From the NCBI GenBank assembly GCA_037179385.1, contig CM074195.1, positions 11,755,887 through 11,819,886 on the forward strand: a stretch of DNA of 64,000 bases. The letters run 5' to 3'. Positions 1 through 13,474 of this stretch are shown in pieces. A program made the position numbers and the translations under genes. Below the pieces are notes generated by a model. The model saw only the letters and a program-made list of their open reading frames with translations, ran no database searches and was not told the origin of the DNA. The stretch's first letter is position 1, and the number at the start of each line of letters is the position of its first letter. This DNA is from Holothuria scabra (Eukaryota; Echinodermata; Holothuroidea; Aspidochirotida; Holothuriidae).

Positions 1-372
1 CAGGTCCGTCCTCTACGTCACCCTTTCTGTCAGATCTGGTGGTATGGGGAACTTGCTACACTTGTGAACTCGTGAGAATCTTGCTGGCAAATAGCCTGCG
101 GAGCGGACGAAGTCGTTTCGTTCAGCTCGTCGCTACGAAAAACCACCTGCCAGGGGCGGCAGCCAAAGGGGGCTGCAGCCTAATGGGGCTGTAGCCACAT
201 ATGCGTTACGCAGGCTAGCTGGGGAATCCCTCGGCAGTTTTGGACAGATCATAGGAGGAAACTCATTTCTCGCTCCAAAAATTGTTTTGACAAGTGTCTC
301 ATTCATTTCCAGTGCCCTTTGGTTTTCGCTATAAAAAGTATGCTCTTTTACAATACTATTAGGTTAGTTCTC
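1..372. other. No gene seen
   Basis: The first 200 bases are somewhat GC-rich (GGGGCGGCAGCC, GGGGCTGCAGCC), like the interior of the GC-rich repeats. No coding or RNA signal recognised. Confidence 0.4.
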
Positions 373-671
373 TTTAAACCCCTAATTCTCTCACCCAAAA
401 CTACAATTTTTGTAGGAGTCACAGAAATTTTCAATGACACAGCCCTTTGACTGACAGCAAGTTCAAAAATGTGCAGTACCGAAGCTCATATTACACAGCA
501 TGGACTGAGCTGAGTGTTTTGATTACGCAGTGGAGTCTTGTATATTCGCCCTGAAGCAATAAACTGAGATTGTGTCTGGATATGGATGGGTCTTAGACAG
601 TTGTAGGATGGACTAAAGTAAGTGGGCCAGGAGAATTGAGACTGTTTGGCGTGAGAGGATTAGGCCTTTAA
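373..671. mobile_element. TTAA-flanked MITE, family A, copy 1
   Basis: About 300 bp. The left end TTTAAACCCCTAATTCTCTC and the right end GAGAGGATTAGGCCTTTAA are imperfect inverted repeats. Together with TTAA at each border they suggest a non-autonomous element of piggyBac-like target preference. The interior matches the copies at 6326 and 14903, including the shared stretch AAGCAATAAACTGAGAT. It has no coding capacity. Confidence 0.65.
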
Positions 672-1403
672 TTATCTCCATGGTTTACAAATCGTGGTAC
701 AAAGTAAACCGAGAACACACAGGCGTATTTTTGTAGCATTCAAAAGGACGGGGAAATCTTTCTTTCACAAAACTGACTGTACGTGCCTTCACTCATGAGA
801 AAGGGAATTAACTCGATCGACTTAAAAACCTTCACTTATCAGTCCAAGGCGTATAACGCGCTTTTAATTACTGTATCTGCTAGCTTGCCCATATACAATA
901 GAGACTCATCTAAACCTGTCATGAAGGGGCATAGACGCAGCAAACTGGAACCTATAAGTACTTCATGATGTCCTTTTTGGCTTCAACCAGGAATAAGACT
1001 GAATGTATCTACTCTCTAACTAGGCGCATCTACACAAAACATTCTCCGGGACGGGTACAGAAGAAAATTTTCATGCTTAACCTAGTACACGCTTCGTGTG
1101 ATAGCCAATTGCACAATTATCGTAATTATTGAAGAATACGGTGTTGAGGTAGTGACTATATTTGAATAATCATTGTTATCACGAAAAGAGGTGTTGTGCC
1201 TAATGTTGTCCTTATCCGCAACCCAAATAGGCTCTTGTCAAGAGTGTCATGTGATTTTGTCTGAAGATGCTTTGGAAAGCTCTTCATATGCCAGCATATA
1301 ACGGACGGGATGGAAAACGTAAGATTGAATCGGTGAGCGATTGACTGTCTGAATGTAAAGTTCATCCTCGGTTACTTTTTTGCAAAGTAGCAATTAACAA
1401 ATC

Positions 1404-1457
1404 TAATTCTCCCGACTATGTTACTTCTCGTAATTCTCCCGACTATGTTACTTCTCG
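1404..1457. repeat. Perfect 27-bp tandem duplication
   Basis: TAATTCTCCCGACTATGTTA followed by CTTCTCG occurs twice in succession with no mismatch, so the duplication is recent. Confidence 0.9.
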
Positions 1458-2694
1458 TCCATTCCCATTGCTATCTTAAGCCCCGCCCCCTTGTGAAGAC
1501 ATACGTAGTCTGTTGTTTAATATCATATCCTGGTAAACAGGGTCCTAATGTGTAATCAGAACACTCTTTGAGCACATTGTATATTGTGAGTTATTCGGTA
1601 TCTTTTGTGCATGATGTCATTTGATGTCAACAGGTCAAGGAACAGTCACCAAATTGAAAACTTTGATATCTCTAACCAAGAATTTATACTTGTTGGTGAT
1701 GAACATCTGGCTTTAAGCAAATGGTTTAGCAAATTGATAGTCCACTCTACAACCCTCTTCTCATTGGTCCCCAAATAGCATGATGCGTCTCATTTGTCCA
1801 AGTTCCGTTAGTCTTCGCTCATTATTCCGTCCCATTGGTCCCTGTTTTAATCGCCGAATCTATGTCGCTGATGTTTGAGTTGGCAGCTGGCTCAAGGCCA
1901 AGTTTGAGGGCAAGGAAAAGGTATAGGCCTACAATGAAGTTAAAGGGGTAGACGGAGGATAGGATCACACGACCAACTGTACCACGGGGAACCAATGAGA
2001 CGGGGGAGACGACAGACATTACTCCTCTCATATGAACAGGCAAACCATAGTAGTAAAGGTTTCTAAGTCTCTTTGATCTGTACGATACCTTATGGAGAAC
2101 ATTTTACAAACCACATTTTGTCAACCCCTATTTGTTAACCAAATATCCGATGACAACTTATTAATAGCAATCAAGGCAGCTTACACACTCAGACACTTTG
2201 GGGTTTTTGTGGTACTGCCTACAAACAAGTAGTGTCCCAAAATCTTATCATTTTATTGGTTGAGTATATATACGAACACTCCCGAACAGAATCAATTAAT
2301 CAAATAAACTATTCAATATATGGACCATATAACTAGTGAATGGAACTTCAAGCACACGGTTCACTTGGTAGGAATGTTGTTTGGAACTTAAAACATGAAA
2401 ATAGTGCTCTGTAAATTTGACGGACCTATGGAATGATTGTTCGGAGGACCTATTGTTCTCTGGACTTTGATCTACAACTCCTTAGACAAGTATATCGGTA
2501 TATTTATGTACAGACTGTTTGCTAGATCTGTAGATAGGGTCACTGTTATGGTCGATCATTTCAATTCCAGCATGCCATCGTTGAAATTCTGTGCAGTCTA
2601 CACCATTAAATAAAGTCTGCAATATGAAATTATATGTCTGTTGGACGACACTCACCCATGATCCTATAGATAGGGAAAACTATACTGGCAATGT

Positions 2695-2835
2695 GCTTGG
2701 TGCTCAGCCTAGCACAAGCAATAGAGTAGGTGAAACAAGATGTTGATCCACAACTAGAGAAAGGGCCGTGGTAGACTCGACTTAAAACAATCGGTTACAA
2801 AATGAGCCGTAAACTCCATCTAACTAACTAACCAA
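2695..2835 (+). repeat. SINE-like repeat, family B
   Basis: Body copy: AAGCAATAGAGTAGGTGAAA, CCACAACTAGAGAAAGGGCC, then GAGCCGTAAACTCCATCTAA and a CTAA tail. It lacks the tRNA-like head. Confidence 0.6.
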
Positions 2836-5159
2836 ATTACTGGAAGTCGAAGGGGGGGGGGAGCTACCGTACCTTAATGGCTGTCATGAACATGTATTAC
2901 CTCCTGGAAAATATGTTACTCAATGAAAAAAAATCTTGCACCCCTGCACTCTCCAACACCTTACCCGGTTATGGTACCTCTTTCTACCAACTTCACGTGG
3001 GTGGTAGAGAGGGGGAAAAGAAAAGAGCGGATTGCAAATTTGGCTACTGCAGTTTGTTTACATTCACATCGTGAAAGAGAAGGTTATGCAAAATACATCC
3101 CATCATGCCTCGCTACACGGAATATCGGGTACAAAACTTTTCGGGCGCAGCGTGGCACTGGATCCCTAAACACCCGTCCTGCGGTGGGGATCCAGGGGAA
3201 AAGTCCGGGAAGCTCTGAGGTTTTAGCATATCCCTGGATGAAAAGTTATTTCTCATGTGAGGTATATTATTTATTTTTTGGTTAAACCAACTCATAACTG
3301 ACCTGTCTTGGGCGGGGCACAATTGGGGAAAACAAAGAAATTCGGGTGGCAAATGGGCCTTCTTGCCCCCGCGTGACGCCGACATTACAAAGCCACAAAG
3401 TTTTTTTTTTTTTCTCTTTTCATCGGTGTCAGGCAAACTACGGTATAATTCGTTTGCCTTTGAATCCTACCCTTGTATGCTCCCATAAGAGGTGGCTCTT
3501 ATATACCAACTTCCATCAAAGGTGCTTATCGTTCAGTTGTTCATTTATCAACCACTTATCCCCGATAGACAACCCTAACCCCCTGCAGTCTGTAAATTGA
3601 AGTTTGACTCAGGCCTATACAACACACCGAACTGTCACAGTCAGTTCTACGAGTGCGATAAAACTTTTTAGAAATGATACCACGCCTCAGTTTTGAGAAT
3701 CAACTTTTGCGTAATTGCAATCGCTTGACGAATTGCCAATGAACTGTGTATTCGAGTTTGTCGAACTCACAAAACGGCTTAGCCAGTCTCGAGGTAGAAC
3801 ACGCTTACTGCATTGTTGAAAGCAACTTGGGCTAAAATACTGTATGGTCTGGCTTGCAGCTGAGCAAAGTACGACATGGGATTTAAATCTAATGCCGAGT
3901 TTGTGGACGGTATTGCTCTTTGGGGATTTTTTCCTAAATGATTTTAAGACTGACGAAACCCTCTACTCGCGTGCTACTTCATGTGTGATAGAGTTGTTTT
4001 TTAAAAGCGTGAGGGAGAAGCGGTAATCTGACAGAATTGGATTCACTTTATACGGTTCTGCCGTGTAATATCTGCAGCTGTGTATAGGACAATCCTTGAT
4101 ATCTTCTTCTGAGATTTTGTGACTTTAAAGGTAAGTCGAAACTCCACTTTTTGGGTTTGAGGTTGTGAACTGCGATGTTTTGTATCAATGTGCGTGTAGT
4201 ATAAAAGAATTAGAGTTTATATCACGCGTGGAAACCTGCCGTAAGAGACGTGATTATGAGGTGCATATGTTGGTATATGACCTATATGCATTTTGCCACC
4301 TGCTTGCAAAAAGAAAAAGAAACAATCTTGGTAGCGTGATAGTTTTCTGTTTGTTCTGTCTAGATATATTCATATGTGGATCAATGGTATACATGTGTAA
4401 ACGTTCAATGTCATTATAACATTTCTAAGGGTAAGCTTATGTAGGCCGCTAGTAACGAAAGGTCCTACGTGTACACCATAAAGGGTACGGGACGATCGGA
4501 AGGTTTTGGAGTTAAAGAAGGGAACACAGGATTCCATAACGGCGACGTCTACTTATCCGCCGGCTACTTTGTCAAAGGACATGTAGTCTCTGTCGATTGT
4601 AATGATATACATTTAGCCTTTGGCGATTGTAACGTATTCAGTCAATGGAATTCGGTACATTACATCATTTTCAGTCGTTATACGGACCACGGTACCGTAT
4701 AGGTGTAGCCTATTACACAACAGTTCCGGGCCCATAGGCTTACTTTGTAGTCTTACAGGACACACTGTCCGACAGGTGGGCCATTGCAAGTAAAGACTGT
4801 CCCAACCTTACACTTGTAGAACCCCAAATTCTGGTAAAATCTCTGTATTTCGGAAAGAAATGAAGGCTCAGATCGAGGATAGGAATTAATTTTTTCCCCG
4901 ACCTTCCTTTGAAATCCCATGCCATCGCTTATGGTCACAGTTAATTCTTCGGCCTACACTTTTCCTGAAGGAGTGCTAAAATGTTTGTTAATTACCACTG
5001 TAGGTGAGGCTTGGTCATCGACTGATGCAAATTTTGTTGCAAAGAGCTCCGTACCCAAATTTGCGCCAAAGGGGCATGCAGTTATAGTTGTACGTGCCGT
5101 TCGCCCATAATTCCGAACATCTGAAGCGAATAGTACCTAAGCTATCAGGTTTTCCAATT

Positions 5160-5345
5160 CAGTACTATTTCCAGGCGCGGATCCAAGGGGGGGGGGAGGC
5201 GGGGCTTTTACGGCATCAGCCCTCCTTTTTCCCACATCAACGATATAAAACGTACGGGAAATTAGCAGTGCAACTCCCTTACACCCCTGTTTTCTCGTAG
5301 GTCAATCTCCCCCCCCCCCCTTCCTTTTTGGAATATCTGGATACA
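5160..5345. repeat. hAT-like remnant with G and C tracts
   Basis: Starts CAGGCGCGGATCCAAGGGG with a ten-base G run. A C run sits at 5309-5319 and is followed by TCTGGATACACGCG, a possible degenerate right end. No convincing target duplication. Confidence 0.35.
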
Positions 5346-6325
5346 CGCGTAATTTCGAAAGGAAACTTGAACTGAAGATGGATACTTATTTCTTTAGTAA
5401 CGGATGTAGGCCAAGGTAGGAGAAGGTTAAGTTGAAGAAATCCGTGTGAGGGGGGGGGGTGGTTGTGAGGATATTGATGTGACTTACGTGGGCTCGATCA
5501 GGGATCTTGGATTGGGGAGAGGTTCAGCTTGACCATGATGGGGATTAAGGTCTTGTATAAAGCTGGGCGCGGTGTTCATTTCATATGGTCCCCATAAATG
5601 CAATTCTCCGGCCGCTAATCTGTCGGATTCTTCAATATTTCTGAGTTATGAAATATCTAAGTAGAGACGACATCTAGCTCAGTATTCGGTTGGCCGTTGT
5701 TGTTGGCTGAGAGAGGCATAGACCCAATAAACCGACATTATTTGTTGAAGATACTAAGGGGGTCTGACATTGGGAAAATATCACGGGAATTACGTAAGTT
5801 TTGTAACATTGATGATCTAGAATTCCGCGTTTTCACCCTCCACCTGCACAGTGTGGCCTTTCCATATATCGACTAGATTTAAAAAAGACCTTCGGGATCT
5901 ATTCCATATAGGGTTTAATCAGGAGTGAATATGTGCATTTTGGTCAGTTCGTAGTCTCCGAGGTAAGAAAAACCCGTGGTGAAATTCTATCAGTCTTTAT
6001 TCTTGTCATTTGAATATTTTTCTCTTTCTGCACAAGCCTGAATATGAGATCAACAAAAAGGCCTGGAATCATGTGTTTTATCGGTAATTTTTTTTAACTG
6101 CTTTTTCATGATTACCATGCTACAAGTAGTACTCCATAGAGACAAGAAAACAAGAGCCTGCAGACACATAATCCAATCTTAGTATTGAACTTCACCCATC
6201 AAAGTCGTCGTAAAAGTTGTCCGCATATATGCATTGCTCCGAGGCGTCTTTACGTACCGTACTACACAAAAGTAAGGCTTAGACCGCGTTGTGTCTCAAC
6301 AGGGACAATGTCTTTATGAATCGGC

Positions 6326-7087
6326 TTAAAGGGCCAAACCTCTCACCCCAAAATACAATTTTGGTAAGAGGGTACCGAAATTCTCAATTGGCTCAGCTCT
6401 TTGATTGACAGCTAATTCAAACAATGAAGAGTACTAAAGTTTATATTACACAGCATGAATGGTACTGAGAGTGTTTTGAAATATAAATTGAGTTTTTCTA
6501 TACTCACCTTGAAGCAATAAACAGAGATTTATCTGGATGAGGATGAATTTCAGACAATTGTGGGGGGATTTAAGTAAGAAGGTTAGCAGAATTAGAGCCC
6601 CCACTTATCCAGTTATCTGTCTCTACTGATCTCATCCTATAAACCAAATCGTTCTCTTCGTTCAGCTTCCACAAACTTGCTAGTCACTCGTAGATCATCA
6701 AATAGATATGGTGACAGAAGTTTTTACTTTGCTGCACCTCGCCTCTGGAACAATTTGCCAAACCATATACGTACTGCTGCCTCTTTAAGTTCTTTTAAAC
6801 ATTCCCTTAAGACCCACCTTTTTACAGAGAGTTATAATCTTAATTAGTCTTTTGCTTTTATCTGTGCTGCAGACACTGTATTTTGTTTAGGTTTTTAAGC
6901 TTTTATCACTTTCATCCTTTGTACCTACCTCTAGTTTTACCTCATTTTGCACTTTATCTTATTGTATTATGTACTCTTTAATTTGTTATGCGCTTTGAGC
7001 TTTTTAAAATAAAGCGCACTTACAAGTGCCTTTTAATAATAATAAGACGAATTGGTATTGTTTAAGGTGAGAGAATTGGGCCTTTAA
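6326..7087. mobile_element. TTAA-flanked MITE, family A, copy 2 (interrupted)
   Basis: The left end TTAAAGGGCCAAACCTCTC and the right end GAGAATTGGGCCTTTAA match the other family A copies. The element is split by an insertion of roughly 450 bp at about 6595-7047, a LINE 3' end. Without the insertion it would be about 310 bp, like copy 3. Confidence 0.7.
6595..7047 (+). mobile_element. 5'-truncated non-LTR retrotransposon (CR1/L2-like) 3' end
   Basis: Inserted in a family A MITE. A reading frame ending at TAG 6845-6847 encodes the typical C-terminal tail of CR1/L2-clade ORF2: Y-K-P-N-R-S-L-R-S, then Y-G-D-R-S-F-Y-F-A-A-P-R-L-W-N-N-L-P, then S-L-S-S-F-K-H-S-L-K-T-H-L-F. A 3' UTR of about 180 bp follows, ending in a short AAT microsatellite (TTTTAATAATAATAAG), as in L2-like elements that end in simple repeats. 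The reverse transcriptase core is missing, so it is a dead 5'-truncated copy. GAATT occurs at both edges and could be a short target duplication. Confidence 0.8.
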
Positions 7088-9894
7088 TAATCTTATCTGT
7101 TTGTTTACATTGTCTTGATTGAACTCTTGTTAAATGGTCCTTTTGAACAAAATCTTACTTGAAAAAGGCTCAGACTGAAGGGAGGGGGGAGATTTTCCCA
7201 AGATGGATTAATTGAAAAATATGTGTCGTTGTGTTTATGTTAACCGTCCTGCAGGAATCATAGGGGGTCTTTCTTTTTAAAGCGTAAGAATGGTGTAGGA
7301 CCACCGCCCTCCCTTCTTCCCACGTTTTTTTTTCTTCTTCTTCTTGAAAAAATGTGAAATTTCTGTAGATACTTTGGAATCAACAAAATTCTTGCATTCA
7401 ACAAACTGTAATGGCCAGTTTGCCAGCATGTAATGAAACTAATTTACACAAAGATCGATATTTAAAGGAATTCGCCGGAGACGAAATTCATTGACTTCAA
7501 AATATGCAGAAAAAATTTTCTCATTCACGGAAGGTGGAATCTACATGTCAGTATAGTACGCAGTGTTCGGAAGATTATTATATTCAAAGAAATGAATGTT
7601 TTGTTTTTTGTTTTTTTGTTTTTGAGACAAAGTGCATCATGGGAAATCTGTGATGTCATGACGTCACATTAATTAGAGATTGCATTCAGTTTATTTATAA
7701 TTTGGTACTGCAACCGGGATGTTAAGCAACATTTATTGTTTGCTATATCTTACATATGGTGTAGAGTAATGCTAGATCTACAGAAAAAAAATATTCAAAC
7801 GTTCCAACAGTATCAAATTTCAAGGACAAACAGGACATTCAATAATAAAGAAAAGCGAAAGAAATGTAAGGCAATGTGCTTATATCCGCAAGTATTCTGT
7901 GACTTTTTTGAGAACTTAGTAGAGGTATTTTTAAGTAGACCAACCAATCTTTAAAATAAGATTATGAGCTAGGGTTTGGATTTTCCTACCGTTTGATTTG
8001 GAGAATATGCTCTGTACTATATTTCTTTCATTCGCGACCATAGTACAAAGCCTTTTGCATATGCTTTTTAACGTAACAACGTATGTAGGCCTGTAATGTT
8101 TTAAATTATGATGAGCGACTGTTGCAATGAACCTAACATTTTCATTCCGCCTGAGTCGCTTACTTCATTTAGCTATTATCCTTTCCGGAAGCCGCTGTAG
8201 GGCTGGCGCCTCTAATCGGACAATCCTAATCCATGGAACTGTCCCTTCTCCAGTATATTTAGTCTGACTACGGGCGTGGTAATCTTATTGGTAAAGTAAT
8301 TGTGCTCGGCTCCATGATAAGCGATAAGAGTGACTGTACGACGTGCATCCCACATGCAACTGTCAGACACATGATGATTTATGTTTAAATGCAACTTTTT
8401 TGCCATCTTGTCAATTTTTTTTTCCTTCCTGAGGAAACATTAATTGATACAAACAACTTCCTTCCCTAGCTGCCGTAAAATCATCCGTATGTTTAGTGAC
8501 ATTTTCTCCAGTTATTAAAAACGGCCAACATCTTTTGCCTCGGGTACATAGCAGTATTAATCATCTCACCTGACTACTAAGGACTTACTTAATGCTTAGC
8601 GTTAATAATCTCTTCCAAGCGTTATTTTTCCACCGAAGAGCTTAGTAGTAACGGCGACGTCACAAATCCCATGTGATCTATTGCTCGAATCAGTGTGTCG
8701 GTGGACGACCGTATCATTCTCTTGCACATATCATCGATATATGCCGCTAAAGATTAAATACTGAGCCGATTTCAAACGCGACAGGTATCCAAATAAAATA
8801 AGCCTCTCCATTACTCGTCTTTACGATCCTTAGCTAGCGTTGTTTTTGAGAGCTCAGAAGGAGTAGAATGTGTCTCCTCTTGTACAGTTCCGTGGAATTC
8901 GGCTGCTAGTGAAAGCAGAGTCATACACGTTTCTTGAAGACTTGTAAATAAAAAAAACTGGCAGCATCTGAATTTATATTATCTCTAATCCATCACAGGA
9001 ATCCTAGTCATATTTTCATATTCGATCAAGCTTGATACAATGATAATGTAAAGTCTTCGGTTTTTTACTTACTGCCTCTCCGAGCAATCATGCTGTCATT
9101 TGGTTAGGTGATTGAGTGCTCGAGATATGATGAGCCATCGGCATTACATGTTCGATTCCGTGGTTACTTTTACATCGAGAGTGCCTTAAATTTTACCTAA
9201 ACACGAGAGGAAGTATTAAGTTTATCGGCGAGAATTATCTATACTGTGTAATACTGCTGTCCAAAGCAGTGTGGATATCCATACATGGGTAAGTTATTCA
9301 GCTAACTTTCTGTAAAATTTCAATGTTACATCGTATTATCCATTGATTTCGTTTTTTATTTGTTTATTATTTTTAATTTAATTTTTTTTGATTGTCTGAA
9401 ATACTCTAACAGATTAGTGTAAAGCTAAGATTTCGACTGTTAGGGTTATAGTTGTGTTGAGATTATTTTAGTTTTCTTAGAACAGTGTGCTGATTTACTT
9501 TACTAATAAAGTTTAACTAAAGAATCGCGTATGACCGATGACAATTAAATGACATATGCCTAGTTAAAGTAAGAACAAATACAAAAGAGAGCTATTGAAG
9601 TTGAAATTTGCATACGTTAGTAAAATCGCCACTAAACCTTAGCCCACTCTTCAAATATTTTTTTTTCGCACTATTACCTGTAAGGTGTGATGTGCAATTA
9701 AAATAAAATGTACATGATTATAAACTTAACGTGGCTTAATATACTCAACATCGGTGTAATGATACAAATTGATTTCTAGGGATCTCCTTCATGCTAGTCT
9801 GGTAGCGTAAAACTGAATCTGCTCATCAAAGAAGTATCAACTTCCGGAGGAAGTAAGTCTAAGTCCACGCAACTTGGGAGCTCTGTTGTAACTC
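7088..9894. other. No gene seen
   Basis: AT-rich single-copy-looking sequence. TGTTCGATTCCG near 9149 resembles a B-box, but no tRNA can be folded around it. Nothing else recognised. Confidence 0.4.
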
Positions 9895-11342
9895 CCTGGT
9901 TTCAGTATCTACGTTCAAATGTAGGAGAAACCCTAAATTACCCCTAAACGCGGGAGCTTCGACCACGCAGTGGTGTCACCAGACTTCTCATTAACTGGGG
10001 GAACAACCATTTTGCAGGAGTCACTGCTAGGTTCCACTCATCGAGCCGGAGGCGCCAGAGCGCGAAGCGCGAGGGGTCATCAGGTGTTCCCAGGGCACGC
10101 CTTACCCCCAGGGGGAAAGCACGGGTGGAGTTGCAGGGGCGAAGCTCCTGAATTTAAGGGTGCTGGTAGGGTATATAAGTCATTATTTAAGGGTAATTCT
10201 ATGACTTAGGCCTAATAATGATCTGAAGGGTAACTTTAACTAAACCTTTTGGTAAAATACTTGTGAAACTACTACCCAAGAGCGGATCCGGCTGACATTT
10301 TGAGGTAGGAGAGCTGAACTGGGAAGAGGAAGAGAAAGCAGTTGATGGGCACTTTTAATGTGGCTCTCTTAAGGAATGGTGTGGGCCTGATCCCGCCTGA
10401 ACGGTTACCTGAGCAGTACGCCACCTTCAATTGGCGTAGTCGAAAGTATGCAGACAATTGTTAAGAAACGCCACCCCTCAGACAGCCGAAAATGGCATTT
10501 CCCAGGTGATTTTGCATTTTTCATTTGGGGAACATGGAAATTACTGCCTTTTCTTGTCAAAAGAAGAGTGAAAAAAATCGTAGTCACACTCTAATTACAG
10601 AGGACTTTCTTTGGAAATCTCAAATCTCAGGGGGCACAATAGGCACAAGATTTTCCATGGAGCGCTCCCCCCCCCTCCCCCACTGGTAACACCACTGCGA
10701 CCACGAAAGGTCATGGAACCGATTAACTCGCGACTAAACCTGCTCTGGTGATAGTAAATATTGCCTTTGCACTTCTCATTGTTGTTAGTGCATCTCTGTA
10801 AGGCCATTTCACACCTGGGGTAGGACGAGACGGGAATCAGAGAGAAAGCTTTGGTAAACGGTGAAAATGAAAACGAAGGCAAGTGGGCATTGTCATTGTA
10901 AGATATATACGAAGGAAGCAACGAATAAAATTCGCTTGATCATTTCACCCAATTTTCGAGTTATTTCTTGTGGCCAACTAATTCGAGAGAGGCCTAGTCT
11001 CAATGTCTACCTCCAAATGTACGAGAAACCTCAAATTACTGTAACCCTAAGAGGAGCTGCAACCCGTAAGTTCACGTACCGATTAACTCTCGGCTAGACC
11101 TGCTCTGGTGATACCTTCTTAGTGTGTTAGTACATCTCTGCGTGGTTATTTCACACCAGAGGTGGGACGGGAATCGGAGAAAAAGCTTTGGGAAAAATGA
11201 AAACTGGCATGTTGGTCGTTTGCATGGTAAGATAATATAAGACCAAAGCGACGGATAAAATGCACTTGAACATTTTTAACTTTTCACACAATTTTCTGGA
11301 TAGGCTTAGGCCTACGTCTTGTGGCCAATCTGCCAATCGAGG
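9895..11342. repeat. Direct duplication of about 350 bp, first unit split by a hAT-like element
   Basis: Unit 1 is 9895-9967 plus 10706-10995; unit 2 is about 10996-11342. Matching blocks are TCAAATGTAGGAGAAACC with CCAAATGTACGAGAAACC, CCGATTAACTCGCGACTAAACC with CCGATTAACTCTCGGCTAGACC, CTGCTCTGGTGATA in both, and CTTGTGGCCAA in both. The units are diverged, so the duplication is old. Confidence 0.75.
9968..10697. mobile_element. hAT-like non-autonomous DNA transposon, 730 bp
   Basis: Ends CAGTGGTGTCACCAG and CTGGTAACACCACTG are inverted repeats with one mismatch. The flanks are a perfect 8-bp target-site duplication, CGACCACG (9960-9967 and 10698-10705). An 8-bp duplication with a CA-starting terminal repeat is typical of the hAT superfamily. 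Inside are a GC-rich stretch, a copy of the GGCGC-hairpin module (about 10395-10515) and a C tract near the right end. It has no transposase. Confidence 0.88.
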
Positions 11343-13233
11343 GATAATAGGCCCCTATTGCCTTTAGTTGGTAGATCACACGAACTGGTAAGTTAACACC
11401 CCAAGTCTGTTATTGGAATATACCGAACGAATCGGTTGTGAGATCATACCGAAATTATGAAGAAATTCGCATATAATGTAAAAGACCAGTATGCGGTATT
11501 GTCCACAGTACGGTGTCATACGATGGAAGTAGTACTTCCACGGTCATATCCACAAATCGATATTCGGGTGATGGGGTTCAGTTGTACCTCACAGAGAAAA
11601 AAGTGTGACTAAAATATAACTAAAAATTTGTTTTGGGGGACGTAATTTTACCAAGAATATATACCCAGTGGCCTGCTTCATGCAGCCATTGTCCCGCCTG
11701 TATATTCATTGAGGTAATACCATTGTGACGTCATCTGCCAATCCACTTGTGGAATTCCACGCCGCTTAAATTCCTTTTTGTCATACCTGTTGACCTATAG
11801 AAGAATAGATATACTACATAAGGGTCTGGTTTATACTTCTATCATGGTCTATACCAGCTTCTGACAACCAGATTTGTTTACCTCTCCATCCCACGTGGTG
11901 CACCACGTGCAGAGTCGGTCTTTAGAAAACTTATTTACCCGAGCACTACTACCGAACTGACTTCTAACACTACCAATATAAAGGAACAAGCTTTGTCTGT
12001 CTATCGAATACCTGTCTTCTTACTATGATTAACCACCTGTGGCATCATTGCGCCAATAATGAATGAGGCCCACCCAAGTTCACCCCTTCCCCCTCCTCCA
12101 TACACACACATACACTCATGATAGATATAAGTTAAAATAGCTCTCTAGAGGGAACCAGTTTTAAACAACTAAACCTTGTTATGTCACTATGACAGTTTAT
12201 GATCCACCATAATAGGGGTTGTACCTTTATCTTACCAGAGTTGATTATGATTGCTTTGAGTGGCCCTACCGGCCTCAAGTCAGTGGCTCGTCATGCCAGT
12301 TAGTTCTCCTAGCATGTAAATGGAGTTGAACCATTCATAAGCTAGGAGGAAGTTGGGTGGTCGGTTACATTATCCCTAAATTTGACAAGTTTTGGGGTTC
12401 TGTGTTTGATAATAACTTCATTGCTAAAACACGAAATATTTTTCCTTTGTCTAGAGAGTGATGTACCAGTGGGATTTGTGTACAAAGTAATGTAAACGAA
12501 ACTGTAATATACCAGACTGAGAACCTAGACAACTGCTCAATCTGCCACTGACGTACATCAACATGATCAAAAATAAAAAATGTGAAATATTTTTAATTCA
12601 ACGTAACTTAAAGCACGAAGACGATAAATCATAAAACTGTTCATGTTTGTATGTGTGTTTAACAGTCAAATCACGTTCCAGAAGCTTTAACAAAAAATAC
12701 CTTTAACAGGAGATCATTACGTCAGTCAATAAATGGTGTGTGAATTAAGACAGAATCTAGACTGAATTTCAAGTCTGTTTACACAGTTTATTGACAAATG
12801 GTTGGTTGTACGCCGCTAATAATGTTTGTCGTGTAATCGGTCTTACCGTTTATCACTGCCGAAGAAGTACTGATGTGATCTAATATCCGTAGGCTACTAC
12901 CGTACATGTCAGCATAGTGCACTAAGTGTAGTGCAGTACAGTCAACAATAAATAGTATGTGATTGCGTAATTTGTATCCGCCTGCCTTTTCCCCCAGTAT
13001 TAAAAGGACATATTTGGCAGACATTCTGCTTTACACATGATTTTCGCACGTTATCATCTTTTTCTATGTGGCTGTAATTCATAAATCAGAAACTGTGACC
13101 GTTTATCATATGCATAATACTTTCAAGAGGACATAATTAACTTTTCGGGGATTTGCCCCTTTAGTTTCCCACTACTCTGAGTTTCAATGAGACTCTAAAA
13201 AGCAGCCTCTAGATCCAGAGGAAACACAACTGG

Positions 13234-13301
13234 CACCCATCCTTTTTTCTCAAATATGAAACATTGCCACCCATCCTTTTTTCTCAAATATGAAACATTG
13301 C
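13234..13301. repeat. Perfect 34-bp tandem duplication
   Basis: CACCCATCCTTTTTTCTCAA followed by ATATGAAACATTGC occurs twice back to back without mismatch. Confidence 0.9.
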
Positions 13302-13474
13302 CCATTCAAAGTGTTGTGAGTTTCATTTTTGCGATTGTCATGTTTGCCAAACACCGGCAGTTCGCCCTGTCAATCACGTGCGAGGGCATAATGTTAAATC
13401 CCTTGCAAAGTCCCTACTGCCATATAGGAAGTCTGCCACAGGAACGTTGTAGATCCTTTGTGAGGGTACTGTAC

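Larger units (their letters stand above)
672..6325. other. Gene-free stretch with scattered repeats
   Basis: Contains the 27-bp duplication, one SINE-like body and the hAT-like remnant at 5.2 kb. Open frames of 60-120 codons on both strands (for example 2923-3285) have no recognisable motif and no splice partners. A G run of ten lies near 2852 and another near 5449. Confidence 0.45.

Noticed and set aside
2923..3285. 120-codon open frame, + strand
   Set aside because: It overlaps another frame and crosses a GGGATCCAGGGG-type repeat-like segment; no motif.
9100..9175. B-box-like TGTTCGATTCCG suggesting a tRNA
   Set aside because: No acceptor stem, D arm or anticodon arm can be paired around it.
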